A DNA stretch of 64,000 bases. Source: Marsupella aquatica (taxonomy: Eukaryota; Marchantiophyta). The DNA lies in NCBI GenBank assembly GCA_973895155.1, contig OZ316893.1, forward strand, positions 23,932,001 through 23,996,000, written 5' to 3'. The notes under the pieces are model-generated. The model saw only the letters and a program-made list of their open reading frames with translations, was not told where the DNA came from and did not search any database. A program made the position numbers and the translations under genes. Positions 12,891 to 23,827 of the stretch are shown one piece after another; positions within the stretch are counted from its first letter, which is position 1, and the number at the start of each line of letters is the position of its first letter.

Positions 12891-13009
12891 AGGAAGTTTC
12901 AGTTGTGACATTTTCTGGCCAAAGGACTACTGTAGTTGACGACAGTCACTCACTGTTCAGATTCAATTGGGCCCCGGTCCATTTCTTTCACGCCCGGGTA
13001 CAAACCACG

Positions 13010-13260
13010 GTAATTTTAAAGGTTTTACTGTCTTTTTAAAGGTTCTATTAGTTTTTTCTGCCAATGTGGCTACAATGTCACCTTGTGCAAGCGAGAAGAT
13101 GCTACTGTAGAAGTATTTTTAAAAACTTTTCTAGATTAGTTTTTTTATTGTTAGATCTACTTAGATTTAAGGATTCGATTGTGGCTATCGGGTCTCTCGC
13201 TAGGTGGGAAGCTGGCTAATGGAAAACAAACAAAACCTAACCAAATTTTGCCACTAAACA
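13010..13260 (+). repeat. Dispersed repeat A, copy 1
   Basis: Contains GGTTTTACTGTCTTTTTAAAGG, then AATGTCACCTTGTG...GAGAAGATGCTA, then a run ending CTAGGTGGGAAGCTGGCTAATGG and TTTTGCCA. The same order of words appears at about 26040-26260 and 26300-26520. No coding potential is seen. It is probably an old non-autonomous transposon. Confidence 0.6.
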
Positions 13261-14110
13261 AATCATTGGTCTGCCGTCTATAAGTGCACAATCCTGGGAA
13301 AAAGCATCCTATCTGCATTTAACTAGGTTTGCACGAATTGAGGAGTGCAAAGAGATTGTATTGATTGATGAGAGTATACAGTGCCTTGATATGCAATGGC
13401 CCCTCTCCCAGTCCACACTCTCATGACTTCTTGCCTAAAATGTACCTCAGTGCCCTAAACATGATCCCTAGTGCAATTTTTACTCTACTTGAAAATGACA
13501 TGCACTTATCAGTGAGAATCTGTCCAACGAATTGTGCCTTGCAATTAACCCAGTTTTGCACTTACGGAGTGTGCACTCATCGAGAGCTGACTGTACTACA
13601 ACAACACGGCCAGAGAGAGTCAGCAGAGATAGGTACGCTCACAAATTCAGCTCAGCTACAAGCTCAGCTCAGATCTGCTCAATTTGCTGCACAGATCAGC
13701 TCTACTGGCTGCACTCTGCTGGCTGCAGTGCGTCCTGCAAAAGCCCATTGCAAGGACTTCAATGCCTCACTTCTCGGGCCCCTCCCCCGTCCTGCGCCTT
13801 CTCTTCTGTCCTGACTCGGCTCTTGGTGGTGCTGGTAGGAGTAGTGTTGTGGTGGGGGCTATTGTCGGTACCTTTTTCAATACTCGTGCCAACGGCCGTG
13901 TGCGATGGGAATGCAGACATGGATTTACCTTACTGTACACTGGCGCAGCCCATTTGGCAAAGGCCGGCCTGCTGAGGTACTGGGGTTCCAGCTGCAGCCA
14001 GAGCACACGTGAATCCAACCTCCCAAGGCTGGAAGTGTTCCACTCTGGGTAACTGGGTAAGAGCTAAAAAGAGCAGGTAAAAACTAGGACCCTCTTGGGT
14101 AAGTGGGTAA
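13261..14110. other. Gene-free interval with overlapping open frames
   Basis: Plus-strand frames of 149, 147 and 122 codons overlap at 13365-14052, as expected from a GC-rich, CAGCTC-rich stretch (about 13640-13740) rather than a gene. None resembles a known family and no splice structure is evident. Confidence 0.4.
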
Positions 14111-14264
14111 CAATTAAGGGCATCTCCAGTGGCATTGCGGCGGGGAGCTTCTTAAGAGCCCTATTTGTGGCCATGGACAGCCCCAAATCCCCAACGTGCC
14201 CCCGCCTGCAAAAACTTGCCAAACCCGGCAGGTCGCACACAAAACAGGGATTCTTTTGGTGTTT

Positions 14265-14412
14265 TGTCATGTAGGGTGAGGTGGCAAGTCACTGTGGTCC
14301 AATGCTGGGTAAGGTGGCGAGTCACTGTGGTCCAACATTGGCCAATGTAGGGTAAGGTGGCGACCCACTATGGTCCAATGTTGGGCCATGTAGGGTAAGG
14401 TGAGTCACTGTG
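14265..14412. repeat. Tandem repeat, three to four units of about 40 bp
   Basis: The unit GTAGGGTAAGGTGGCGAGTC followed by ACTGTGGTCCAATGTTGG occurs three to four times in direct orientation, with the last unit truncated. Just upstream, at about 14116, is GGGCATCTCCAGTGGCAT, which resembles a MITE end, but I found no partner end. Confidence 0.75.
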
Positions 14413-15188
14413 GTCAGATGAAAGTTACCTGTTGTCATCTCTGACAAGTCTAAGCTACACGTTAGCTCTTCTGCAGTTTCAGGATTGCCATTAGATCTAG
14501 CGGCTAACCTCCTAAACAACGAACATAAGTAGTGAATTTTGTCCCAAAATCGCACATTTTCTCTCTGTTGTAGTAGTGCATAACAAAGAGTAAGAATATT
14601 GTGAAGTTTCCATCACTGACCCGATACCATGTGTGCCCCCAGCCCATCGTTATCCAAACAAATCTTAGGCGTTAGCAACCCCATGTGACCTGTCATCTAC
14701 GGTCGCTTGCTAGGCTACTCCAATCATCCTTTGATCATCCTTTGATTCTATAGTGGGTTCGGTAAGCTTTGGGGGGGGGGATTGTCCTAATAAAGGCCAC
14801 CGTTGACCACCCAAGGACTTTCATTTTGGACATCTTCCCGGAGGGCATTAACTTACTTCAGTCCCTGTCAGCGATTCATAAACTACAGTAGTGTCTAGAC
14901 GAAGGCAGAATGCGCTGCCCATGACTAAATGTGCTTTGCAAAACTGCTCTCCAAATTTTCCGAATTGAAGTTGAATACATATTAAATATAAGTGGTGCTT
15001 TGTTCTCCTTTACATCCGTTGCTTGACCCCACTCACTCTTATGATACGGTGCAAGGTTTCTGTGAGTCCCTTTCCCATGTGTTTGGTTTTTCCATCCCAA
15101 TAGCAGAGTGGGTTCTCTAATAGGGTAACGTCTTGGTTAGAGGGCATTGTGGGATCTAGTGTCCCCAAAATGACAGAGTTAGTCCAAG
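14413..15188. other. Gene-free interval with a G10 tract
   Basis: No gene or mobile element could be supported. A run of ten G lies at 14771-14780. Confidence 0.5.
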
Positions 15189-15451
15189 TTCACTTTACTT
15201 GACACAATGCAGAACTTGGTTTAGTCCAAGTTTGAGGAAACCATAAGTGACTTGCAAGTTTAGGAAGGAATTATGCAATGGCCCATCAATCTAGGCTGTG
15301 GAACGCAAAATAACAATTTCACACTATTGCTTGACTAACTTCAGCAAGTTCACTTTGTTTGTTTTTTTCCAAAACTCATTGTAATTTATGCAAGTCACTT
15401 ATGGTTTCCTCAAACTTGGACTAAACCAAGTTCTGCATTGTGTAAAGTGAA
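15189..15451. mobile_element. 263-bp foldback element with long near-identical inverted arms
   Basis: The left arm (15189-15255) and right arm (15389-15451) are reverse complements over about 63 bases. They are identical except for five extra bases (TTGAC) near the outer end of the left arm. The arms contain AGAACTTGGTTTAGTCCAAG and GGAAACCATAAGTGACTTGC. The loop is about 130 bases. There is no coding potential and no clear target-site duplication. A transcript would fold into a long hairpin, so it could be a foldback MITE or a small-RNA source. Confidence 0.85.
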
Positions 15452-16860
15452 GAGCCAAAAATCTAGTAACACCCTTTTTCCAATGCATTGTGTACTATTC
15501 CCTAACACACCCTTTAGCCCAAGTTTTGAGTCACTATTATTGCCCATAATGCTGCCTTAACACTCATTATCCGTTTCAAGCTGATCAACCTATTATTTCC
15601 GATTCTTTTCTCATTTCTTCGCACTTAACACCTACTCAAATTTCAAGCAAATAAAGCTTTTACTATCTTTTCCAAGAGACAAGTAGACGATAAATCTCAA
15701 GCCACTGTACCTCGTGTTCCATTGAGTACAGAAAATTACAAGGAGGAACATCATGAGGCGCCATAAAGTCCAGCAGTCACTTGGAGCCCAACTAAAATAA
15801 GTGGGTGTAATTCCATACATATTGCAATTCATCTCCCAAATGCTAGCCCCTGGGAATAAAAGTACTTCGCACATACAGTACAGTACATCATCCGTAAAAT
15901 GGACAATTAATTAACACTGTACTCAAAATAGCATTTCCTTAATTATTTGGTTTGCTATTATTAATCTGATTCCTTCGTATCTCCAACGAGGGTGACTTTT
16001 TCAATTTGGACGGACAGAAAGAATAGATTTCCAACGGTTGCCTGATTTCAAATTCTGACTGAAGACAATACGGTACGTTCCGAAGTGGGTATCCCACACT
16101 GACGTAAATATACCCTCCAGATACGGTCTCACCAGGCTTCTGGCTTCCGGAAGGACCGGAACCCAGGACGCATAGAACGCCCGGGTTACTTTACGCATCT
16201 CTTTATTACTCTCGTACTTACGCCTGCTACCACGGTAAGTAAAGTTCAGAACGGAACTGCGCGTCTGATAATTAATATTAATCCGTTCACGGAAGGGTGG
16301 ATTTGACCGTCCATCTGAAAATCCGACGGTGCGTGCGTGAACAATGTTTGGAATGCCTTCTCAAATAACTCAGTCTCTTAATCTAAACATTTGTTACTGC
16401 GGTAATCATAAGATGTACGGAGCGAGGGCTGCTAGTTCTGCATTTTGTTGAGTGGCAAAGTATAAGAACACTAAATTGACTGAGCAAAGAGGGTCTAGAT
16501 GGCCCATATGGTGTGTCCAGGCATTCGGCCCATGCCAAGGGCAATTCAAGGGGCAAAAGGGAAGACAGCCAGGCAAAAGATGAGTTGATTGCCTGAAATC
16601 CACAGGGCGTTTCATGGGGCCCAGACAAAAAGCATGGGCCTTGACTCAAGCCCGCAATGGGCCTGCTGCCACAACCGGTGCAAGGCCCATTTGCAGATGC
16701 TTCTTGTGACTCTATAATGTCCCACACATGCTCGCGATGGCTGGGGTAATGGTTTCTCAATTAACCACACTCTTTACAGTACTTAGCCTCACACACTCTG
16801 TTTACTATGAAGTTAAATTTGAGGTGGGTGATTATAATTAGCGTGTGACACTAATATGGT
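15452..16860. other. Gene-free interval
   Basis: The largest open frame is 125 codons on the minus strand (16383-16760), in a locally GC-richer stretch. Its translation is rich in Pro, Ser and Cys and has no recognisable domain. I could not support any gene here. Confidence 0.45.
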
Positions 16861-16869
16861 ATAGTGTCA

Positions 16870-17320
16870 CATGCATGAAAATAGTGATAGTGTTATTTGT
16901 AAGAAAATTCTAGGGTTACCCCTAATTAGTGTGTGTGAGATTAATTGTTGCTGCACTAAATATTGTAAGGGATTAGAGATCCTATCAGTTCGAAGACTAC
17001 AACTCAATAATTGTGTTACATTGTCTACTATTGAGGTTGAGTGGTTGAGTACATGGTTGTTTGAAAAATAACCAAGGAGTTGATCTGGCTATGAAAATTG
17101 GTGAGTGATGTGGGTCTTTAGTTTCTATCAATTGGAAGATGGCAACTCAATATTGTGTTACATTGTCTACTATTGAGGTTGAGTGGTTGAGTACATGGAA
17201 ACAACCAAGGAGCTGATCTGAATATAGAGATTGGTGAGTGAACTGTGTCCGGTGCTATCGTGTGACAACCAAAGTGCATTGCATCTGGTAAAGAACCCTA
17301 TGTGTATATGGGATTCACAT
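16870..17320 (+). mobile_element. Degenerate Ty1/Copia RNase H fragment with internal duplication
   Basis: Around 16990-17055 a frame reads CVTLSTIEVEW, matching the Copia motif VALSSTEAEY. About 145 bases later the same DNA recurs (AATTGTGTTACATTGTCTAC-like, then ATTGAGGTTGAGTGGTTGAG) with the frame broken by stops. Next come KEL...RLVSEL and CDNQSALHLVKNPM (17261-17302), the classic Copia RNase H segment. Several stops and shifts remain, with no other Copia domain, integrase or LTR nearby, so this is a decayed fragment. Confidence 0.85.
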
Positions 17321-18689
17321 AACTAATGAAAGAACCTGAATTGGATGTGTTTTGCTACAAGTGCTTAGCACTTATGCTAGAGTAGAAGGGAACAACCAGA
17401 ATGAGACAACTTTGAGTTCCCAACACTCTCATGTGAGTTTCATGAATCTATCTTTGTCAGTGCAAGAACTTATGCATACTACTTAACAAGAGTGATAACC
17501 TTTCATTTCACCCCATTCTTTAGCAGATAACTCCGTTGAGGGAGAGGTTTTACCTCTGAAGGGGTCCCATACAGTGAGTTTGGTGGACTGGTGTCCCCCA
17601 GGCCACCGTAGCTCTCTCCATAGGTCAGGTAGAAATTTCAAAGTGATGACTGATATGGCTTAGCAGTGTTTAGGTAACACTAACCGTTCATGGGATCATT
17701 TTCTGGAACCTTAGCAGCTCAATAATCCCTTCCAAGTGTTAAATAGTTTATTTAGCTCCTTGTCCTAGACTGGTTATCCGTAAGCTTCAACCTCAGTGCC
17801 CACCCAGCTTGGGCACCCCACCTTTGGTCTTAGCTGGGTCTCACTCCTCCCCAGGGTCTCCCCTCTTTGTATTCTCTTTCAAATAATCTAATTCATTGAT
17901 ATCTTTGGAGACAATAAGTGATTTGGTGGAATCCTAAGTGCCTTACAAATCACTTGCCAATGAGATAATTGGGCTCAAAAACGAGTAAAAATTGTCGTGG
18001 AATGACAATGTGAATGTCAGGGGGAGTGCTTTGATCAATGGAACCCTCTGACTCAAATTAGTACTGGGACCCCCATCTTACACTGGATCTGCCTTGTAAG
18101 ACCAAGCTCCAAAGAGTCAGCCAACGACAAGTTGATAACTTACTTACTCTGCAAACAGCGCGGATCAACGTGCAAAGCAATATCTCTGAATTTTTCGAAA
18201 TTCTAAAAAGAGTCCTCCAAAGAAAGGGACGGTACCGTACCCTGAAACCATTTTGGCACCGGCGGCTACGACTGATTCAGCTATTGACCGACCCTTAGAA
18301 AGATTTATTTTCTCCAGCGAATTGGCAGTGAAGTCTGACGGGATATAATCACCCGCCGATTTCTTAGGATCGACGGACGATGAAGGGCCAGCACTCTGGT
18401 GATATGCACATCGAAGTCGGTACGGTAATTAAATGGGAGGAACATAAGGAAATAATTATGGAGGAGCTGCAAGCACAACGGGAATCTCTGTGCCACGCCA
18501 TGCCAGGCCAGTTGAGCCTAATTATTTACACTTTCCAATTTACATGGTTCTTGTAGTTAGTCTCACCAAATTACACTCCTTTTACGGTGGTCCGGTAAGG
18601 CTTTGTGGGTACTTGTGACTATTTTCACCAAAGCAAAATACTTCTTGTTTTGAAGATAGATTCCATTCTAGAATATAGTAAATAAATGC
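17321..18689. other. Gene-free interval after the Copia fragment
   Basis: No exon, RNA gene or further Copia domain could be recognised. Part of it may be decayed retroelement sequence, but nothing specific supports that. Confidence 0.4.
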
Positions 18690-18890
18690 AAATCATTTGA
18701 ATAACAGAGCCAAAAGGTATGAAATACTTGGACCACTTTTGGAGGTGATGTAAATTCTAGACAATACATAGTACCATTTTTTGGGCCCACTGCATGAATG
18801 CCATGTAATGCCATGTAGGATAGGTAGGCACCATACCTGCTGGGCTCCCAAGTTCTCATGAGCCAAACTACAGCCCTTTTCACTCAGTAT
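18690..18890 (+). repeat. Dispersed repeat B, copy 1
   Basis: Shares with 29640-29820 the ordered words GAGCCAAAA, GGAGGTGAT, ATTCTAGACAA, GGGCCCACT, GCCATGT, GGATAGGTAG and CACCATAC, then CCCAAGTTCT. It is non-coding and diverged, and its class is unknown. Confidence 0.6.
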
Positions 18891-19948
18891 AGTGTCCATA
18901 GTTAATCTCAAAGGGAATAAAAGAATAAATGGGCTTCTTTAAAACATAGGGAGTTCTCTTGTTTGGAAGAAGGGGACCAGCCTTGTCAATACTTGTGAAG
19001 CAAAGGAACACACAACACCAAAAGGCACTTGGCGGAGGTATAAACCCCCGTGAAAGGAACCAAAGCCACACTTACAGTAGTCGGGCCCTCTTTAAACCAC
19101 CGGCCATATAAAAGGCGGAGTATCCGAAACTTATCACTTTTTCACATTCCTCTCCTCTACCCTGAGACTTTGCTTCACAATTTTGGGAAAAAGTACTAAA
19201 AATGGTTGAAAACTTTGTAGCCACATTTTTGTCTTGGCTAGTGACGGTTTTAAGTTGTGAGGCAGGCCCTATGATCCTAACTCTCAATAAGTTAAACCAG
19301 CTGTGTCTTACAATGGGCCAGCTGAGTATGTATGGTAGTCCAGGAATACATATATATGGAAGAATTTGCAGAAAATACAAATTTTCTGCAAGCCAGTGGC
19401 GTAGTGGCTCACCTTTTCAATTCACTTACTTTTTAGAATTAGAGCTGTCAAAGTACTTTATGATGTCAAGGGGGTGGTCCACGAGTCTTGGTATCTACCC
19501 CATTATGTGTGCCTGTATCGTGCTAAGATTCTTGCAACCTACAAGAGTAGTGTAGTTGTTTGTCAACTTTGACTTTGTTGTATCATTGTTGATTTTCAGG
19601 TTCATATTTGTGGATCACAAGAGTGATCGAGGACAATGGTCCTACAAGACGATGTGGTAAGCATCACCATGAGCATCTTTATTTATGCGCAAATGTCATT
19701 GGACGACGGGAGGGAGGAAAAGGGGCGCAGTGAGCCAAAGAGGACAGAGATTATTAGGAAATGGCATAAATGAGTTCTGGCCGTATTCCCTTCTCAATGT
19801 CACTTATCCAACTTTCACACACCTTTATCAAATTACCTTGCCTAATCACCTGAATTTGGTCATGGTGGGGGGGGGGGGGGGGGGGGAGATGTATTCCCTT
19901 CTCATTGTTCACTTATCTCCAACATCTAAGTGTAACTAGAGATGTTTT
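18891..19948. other. Gene-free interval ending in a G20 tract
   Basis: The largest open frames (19072-19380 minus, 19202-19555 plus) overlap each other on opposite strands and show no family features. An uninterrupted run of 20 G lies at 19867-19886. Confidence 0.45.
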
Positions 19949-20760
19949 AACCCCACTTTTGCGGGATTATGTGTGTTAACTCTGCTCAAATCCAAAAAAT
20001 TATAAGCTAGAGGCATCTGAACCCCACTTATGGGGGGATGTGTGTGAAAAATCATAGGATGGAGGCAAGTGTCAAACCGGGCACCTGCGTCACCCCACTC
20101 TTTCACTCTCAACCCCAATTTTGTGGGATTATGTGTGTTTAACTGTGCTCAAACCAAAAAACTTATAAGTGTCACTAAAGGCATCTGAACCCCACTTCTG
20201 GGGGGATGTGTGTGAAAAAGCATAGGATGGAGGCAACTGTCAAACCGGGCACCTGCGTCGCCCCACTCTTGCGCTCTCAACCCCAATTTTGTGGGATTAT
20301 GTGTGTTTAACCCTGCTCAAATCAAAAAACTTATTATTATTATTATTATTATAAAAGGGGGGGGGGGGGGTGGAGACCCTTCAATAACAGGCAGGGGAGC
20401 AACAGCCACCCGAGCAAGGAAAACAAAGAAAGGCCCAACACCCGAAGCCACAAACGGCCAACGGAAAACCAAAACTATTCGGGCCAGGGAACCCGGAACC
20501 ACCACCTGAAGTTGACATCAAAGTCATCACCGTAAGTAAAGGTCCTATTCTGTTTGTCCAAAGTGCAAATCCTCCTCCTGTCCTGTGTGCTTCTAGCAGT
20601 GTCCAACCTAGTCATTAAGTTAGTGTTTTCAGTGAATCAAAACACTTATAAGTATCACTAGAGGCATCTGAACCCCACTTTTGGGGGATGTGTGTGAAAA
20701 AACATGGGATGGAGGCAACTGTCTAACCAGGCACCTGCTTCGCCCCACTCTTGCGCTCAC
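19949..20760. repeat. Three tandem copies of a roughly 165-bp repeat, the third split by an insertion
   Basis: Copy 1 is 19949-20110, copy 2 is 20111-20278, and copy 3 is 20279-20333 continued at 20649-20760. Each starts with a hairpin-like AACCCCAATTTTGTGGGATT, then ATGTGTGTTTAAC, then GAGGCATCTGAACCCCACTT, then GGATGTGTGTGAAAAA. Each ends with CAAACCGGGCACCTGCGTCG CCCCACTC. The short stem CCCC-ACTTTTG-GGGATTA resembles 3' ends of some plant non-LTR elements, but the class is not certain. Confidence 0.8.
20334..20634 (-). mobile_element. Nested non-LTR-like insertion with (TAA)n tail and imperfect 14-bp duplication
   Basis: This segment splits copy 3 of the tandem repeat. Flanks are AATCAAAAAACTTA (20320-20333) and AATCAAAACACTTA (20635-20648), a 13/14 match, as expected of a target-site duplication. 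On the minus strand the element ends in C14, then TTTTATAATAATAATAA, a trinucleotide tail typical of LINE/SINE insertions. No reverse transcriptase is present. Part of the body (about 20390-20510) resembles dispersed repeat C elsewhere in the window. Confidence 0.7.
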
Positions 20761-22136
20761 CGTTAGCCCATGGCCTGCAACAGTGCATGGGCAGTACTTC
20801 TTAAGTATTTATTTTTATGTTTTGGGCAACCTAGCAAGGGCAAGAGAGAGGGTTTAATGTGGATCCCAGGAAATTAGACAAGTTTCTCAAAAACCATGCA
20901 AGTGCTTAGGGCCAATTTCTTCAAGGCTCCATACACTCGAGTTGGGCCGTAGACGGAAATGATAATCGCTCTGCTTTCTCAGGCAGCAGCCCGACTCGAC
21001 TCGCAGGGGACAGTCCAAATGACTTTCCAAGGACTCATCACTTTCCACGGACTCATCTCGCTCCATGAAGCAAGGGACTACCTTATCGTAGCTGGGTCAG
21101 GATGGCGGAAGGAACGGAGTAGAAAGAGGAAAAGAATTGACACAGGCATTGATTGATTATCATTGACGTGGTTGTACGCAAGCAAGACTCGCGGGAAACA
21201 CGGAATCGTGGACTGTCACCCACCTGAACAGGAAGAAGAACGAAAATAAGGGAGATAGGTTCCATCAAGGCGTGGCCGCCGTGACGTCAAGAGAGCGAAG
21301 CTTCCACAAGAACTACCGCTGATCAGGGCCAAAAAGATCAAAAACGGAGGAAAGATTTCCGTAGCTCTAAACAACAACGCCAATAGGATTTAGGTGAAAC
21401 CGAACGAATTATGTTTCAAACTTTACTGGCTTCGCTGAAAGCTAGCATTCAACATGGCTGGAACAACGCCACATTTGCTCACACCCTAGCATGGCAGGAC
21501 TGAGTTTTGGTTGATGGAAACAAATTTGTCATTGCTTACACAAGACGTAGGATTCATTCGAGATGTGATTTAAATGTGAGATTGGAAATTTAAAGACAAG
21601 GAGAGTGAGGAATGTGGGCGTTCTGGCCTATATTTGCATATAGTTTTACTACCGACGCTCTGTGTTGAACCATCAGCTTATTTGTCACCTGCGTCGTTGC
21701 ATACCACATAGTCCAAGACTGTTGTGAGATCATAAGGACCTTCTCGACATCTTCGCGTCGTGGCAACCTTTGAGACGATGTGCATAACAATTCTTTCCAA
21801 TTCAATACACACCACGACGTCACTCGTTCAACTTCAACCGCTTGTATCTCAGGTGATCAGAGATGCTTCCTGTTTCTGAATCATCATGTTCCGCGCGTAT
21901 GGTGATTGCGCAAATCCACAGCAATCCGGCAAGACTGAGAAACTTGGCAGAGCTGAAAGGACCAGGAAACTGTGAAGATCGATGAAAATTTGAACTAACT
22001 GACGATCTGACGTTCTTTGAACTCCTGCCAATTCCGTTCATTGCAAAAAGGTATGGAATCCTGGGACATTGTAAGGATGTAGTCTTATTTTATTTGAAAT
22101 TGTGAGTGCTGCCAGTAACCAACAGACTTTTTTCTT
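20761..22136. other. Interval without a confirmed gene
   Basis: On the minus strand, 22041-21820 encodes 73 codons with a hydrophobic stretch (FLSLAGLLWICAITI). It abuts a second open frame (21823-21590) that could end in a splice donor near 21683. The two might belong to one unrecognised minus-strand gene, but I could not join exons into a convincing product. Confidence 0.3.
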
Positions 22137-22874
22137 TTAGTTGAGTCGATGCACTGGAGCACATCGGGCTTCTTTAGGGCTGAATTCGATCTTTCCTTCC
22201 TCGTACCGCCGTGTGTGTTCACGTGCATTACATATGGGCTTTGATTCTCGTGCGACACAGCTATTCTTGACCTTGCTTAGAGCGGGAAAGGAATCCACTT
22301 CTGAGCATTGAGCAAGGGGGAAGGAACGAACTGCTCTCCTTGCCTGTGGGAAGGATGGAGGGACATTGCATGCCTCGAGTGGAAAACCAAACTGCCGCTT
22401 AACTCTTGGGAAATGGGTCGCGTTAGCTTGCTTCATTCTCCTCGACCGAAGAACTGTGTCAGAGGTCTTCATTCGTGTTAGGCGAGCAAGAATCAGAAGA
22501 TTACATTCTCGTTTGCTTCGTGCCGGAAACAAACTTTGTGTCCCTAGCGCAACTACACATGATTGCGCTCTTCGCGCCAGGATCGAATTGCTTGTTGTAG
22601 CGAAATTGGTTGCTTCATCCTCCTCGGAAAGCCCAGTGTGATGATGGTGTCGGACAGCAATGGACTTTGGTTGCAGGCTTGTTGCGAAATTGGGTGCTTC
22701 AAGCTCCTTGGAAAGTGGAGTGTGATGATGGTGTTCGACTGCTGTTTCATGTTGCATTTTCTTGCCTCGAAAAGTACACATGACATTTGCCCAAGTACAA
22801 AAGGAGCGAATCTGGAGACAAAAGGAGCGAAGGGGACAAAGTAAGGAGCCAAATAGAGCCCGACACATCCCCAA
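22137..22874 (-). CDS. Long ORF of uncertain status, 245 codons
   Basis: Uninterrupted minus-strand frame, the longest outside the three main genes. The product is basic and Ser/Arg-rich and has no recognisable domain. Residues about 45-95 hold two copies of a roughly 25-residue block (HHHHTPLSKELEAPNFAT and HHHHTGLSEEDEATNFAT) from a DNA duplication at about 22601-22743. Repeat-containing DNA can stay open by chance, and a frame this long has a small but real chance of arising in 64 kb. Without homologues or transcript data I treat it as hypothetical. Confidence 0.25.
   Translation of the reverse strand: MGMCRALFGSLLCPLRSFCLQIRSFCTWANVMCTFRGKKMQHETAVEHHHHTPLSKELEAPNFATSLQPKSIAVRHHHHTGLSEEDEATNFATTSNSILARRAQSCVVALGTQSLFPARSKRECNLLILARLTRMKTSDTVLRSRRMKQANATHFPRVKRQFGFPLEACNVPPSFPQARRAVRSFPLAQCSEVDSFPALSKVKNSCVARESKPICNAREHTRRYEEGKIEFSPKEARCAPVHRLN
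22601..22743. repeat. Two-copy tandem duplication, about 72 bp
   Basis: The phrases GCGAAATTGGTTGCTTCATC, CTCCTCGGAAAGCCCAGTGT and GATGATGGTGTCGGACAGC are repeated with substitutions. The length is a multiple of three in the overlapping 245-codon ORF, so the frame is kept. Confidence 0.75.
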
Positions 22875-23464
22875 AGAAACTAAAACATTTGCGAGTACTG
22901 AACTGATGCCTCTGTGAAGCTCACGAGTACATTGTAAATGAGGGTCGCGAAAGAGTAATTTGTCAAAGAGTCCCTAAAACCAAGGGCCTTGGCCCTTAAT
23001 ATATGGAATCAGTAGTGGAACACACACCCACTATGATCTGAGAAAGGAGGCCTCCCTCAGTACATGCAATAAACTAGAGGATAGTGCCACCCTCATTACA
23101 TGCACACACCCTCTGTTTGAAGAACTGGTTGAGGAACTGGTTGAAGAAATAGTGGATAGGGCCATTGCTCTACACAAAAGACCACACACGACTGTGGCAT
23201 GTTTGCTATTGCTTGTTTTCCCATCAGAAAGCAAAGGTAGAGTTGTAGCATTGGAACGGGGTTGCTAGTTAGCCTCATGTGTACTCTCACAGATCATAAG
23301 TTTTGCATCATTCTCAAATCCACATTCACTGTTCAGGGATGATATTTTTCACTCAAATGACATCTGTCTTTGTATGGATGCTTTGATGTATTTGCTTGGG
23401 GTCCGTCAAGAAACATGTTTCATTTTGGAGGTCCATCAAGCATATGTCTCTCAATAGTTGAAAT
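22875..23464. other. Gene-free interval
   Basis: No gene or mobile element could be supported. The small direct repeat GAACTGGTTGAGGAACTGGT near 23121 is a local slippage product. Confidence 0.5.
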
Positions 23465-23827
23465 CAAACATTCCTTTGTCAGTTGGCCATGGGATGAGCC
23501 TTGAACCAAGAGGTCCCAGGCTCAATCTCCCCCCCCCCCCCCCCCCCGTCTCCACACAAGGGGTGTGGAGAGTATGTGTGCCTATGTGTGGGTGTAATGG
23601 TGGGAGTCCTGGTTTCTCGTCAATCACTAACTGGTCCGCTTTTGGGCCCTGGTCCAACCCTCTCTCCTTCCTGGTCTGGGCCTGTCAGATCCCTTGGTAT
23701 TGTGCCTTTGTGGCTACCCTACATAGAATCACATGCTCCAGTGCGAAATGTTCTTCCCGTGTTGGATGGGTCTGCTTTCGGCTTTCAAGGCAAAAAATTA
23801 AAAAAACAAACAAACATTCCTTTGTCA
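23465..23827 (+). mobile_element. tRNA-derived SINE, full-length copy with 17-bp target-site duplication
   Basis: The element spans about 23482-23810 and is flanked by perfect 17-bp direct repeats CAAACATTCCTTTGTCA at 23465-23481 and 23811-23827. Its head has tRNA-like features: GTTGGCCATGGGATGAGCC, then a B-box-like GGCTCAATCT (23519-23528). A C19 tract (23529-23547) follows, then a body rich in GTGTG, then GGTCCAACCCTCTCTCC, and an A-rich 3' tail. It is non-autonomous, with no protein. Two related copies lie at about 39782-39960 and 43615-43869. The intact duplication points to fairly recent insertion. Confidence 0.9.

Noticed and set aside
13365-14052. Three overlapping plus-strand frames of 122-149 codons as a gene
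   Set aside because: They overlap in different frames in GC-rich, repetitive DNA, and none shows a domain or plausible splicing.
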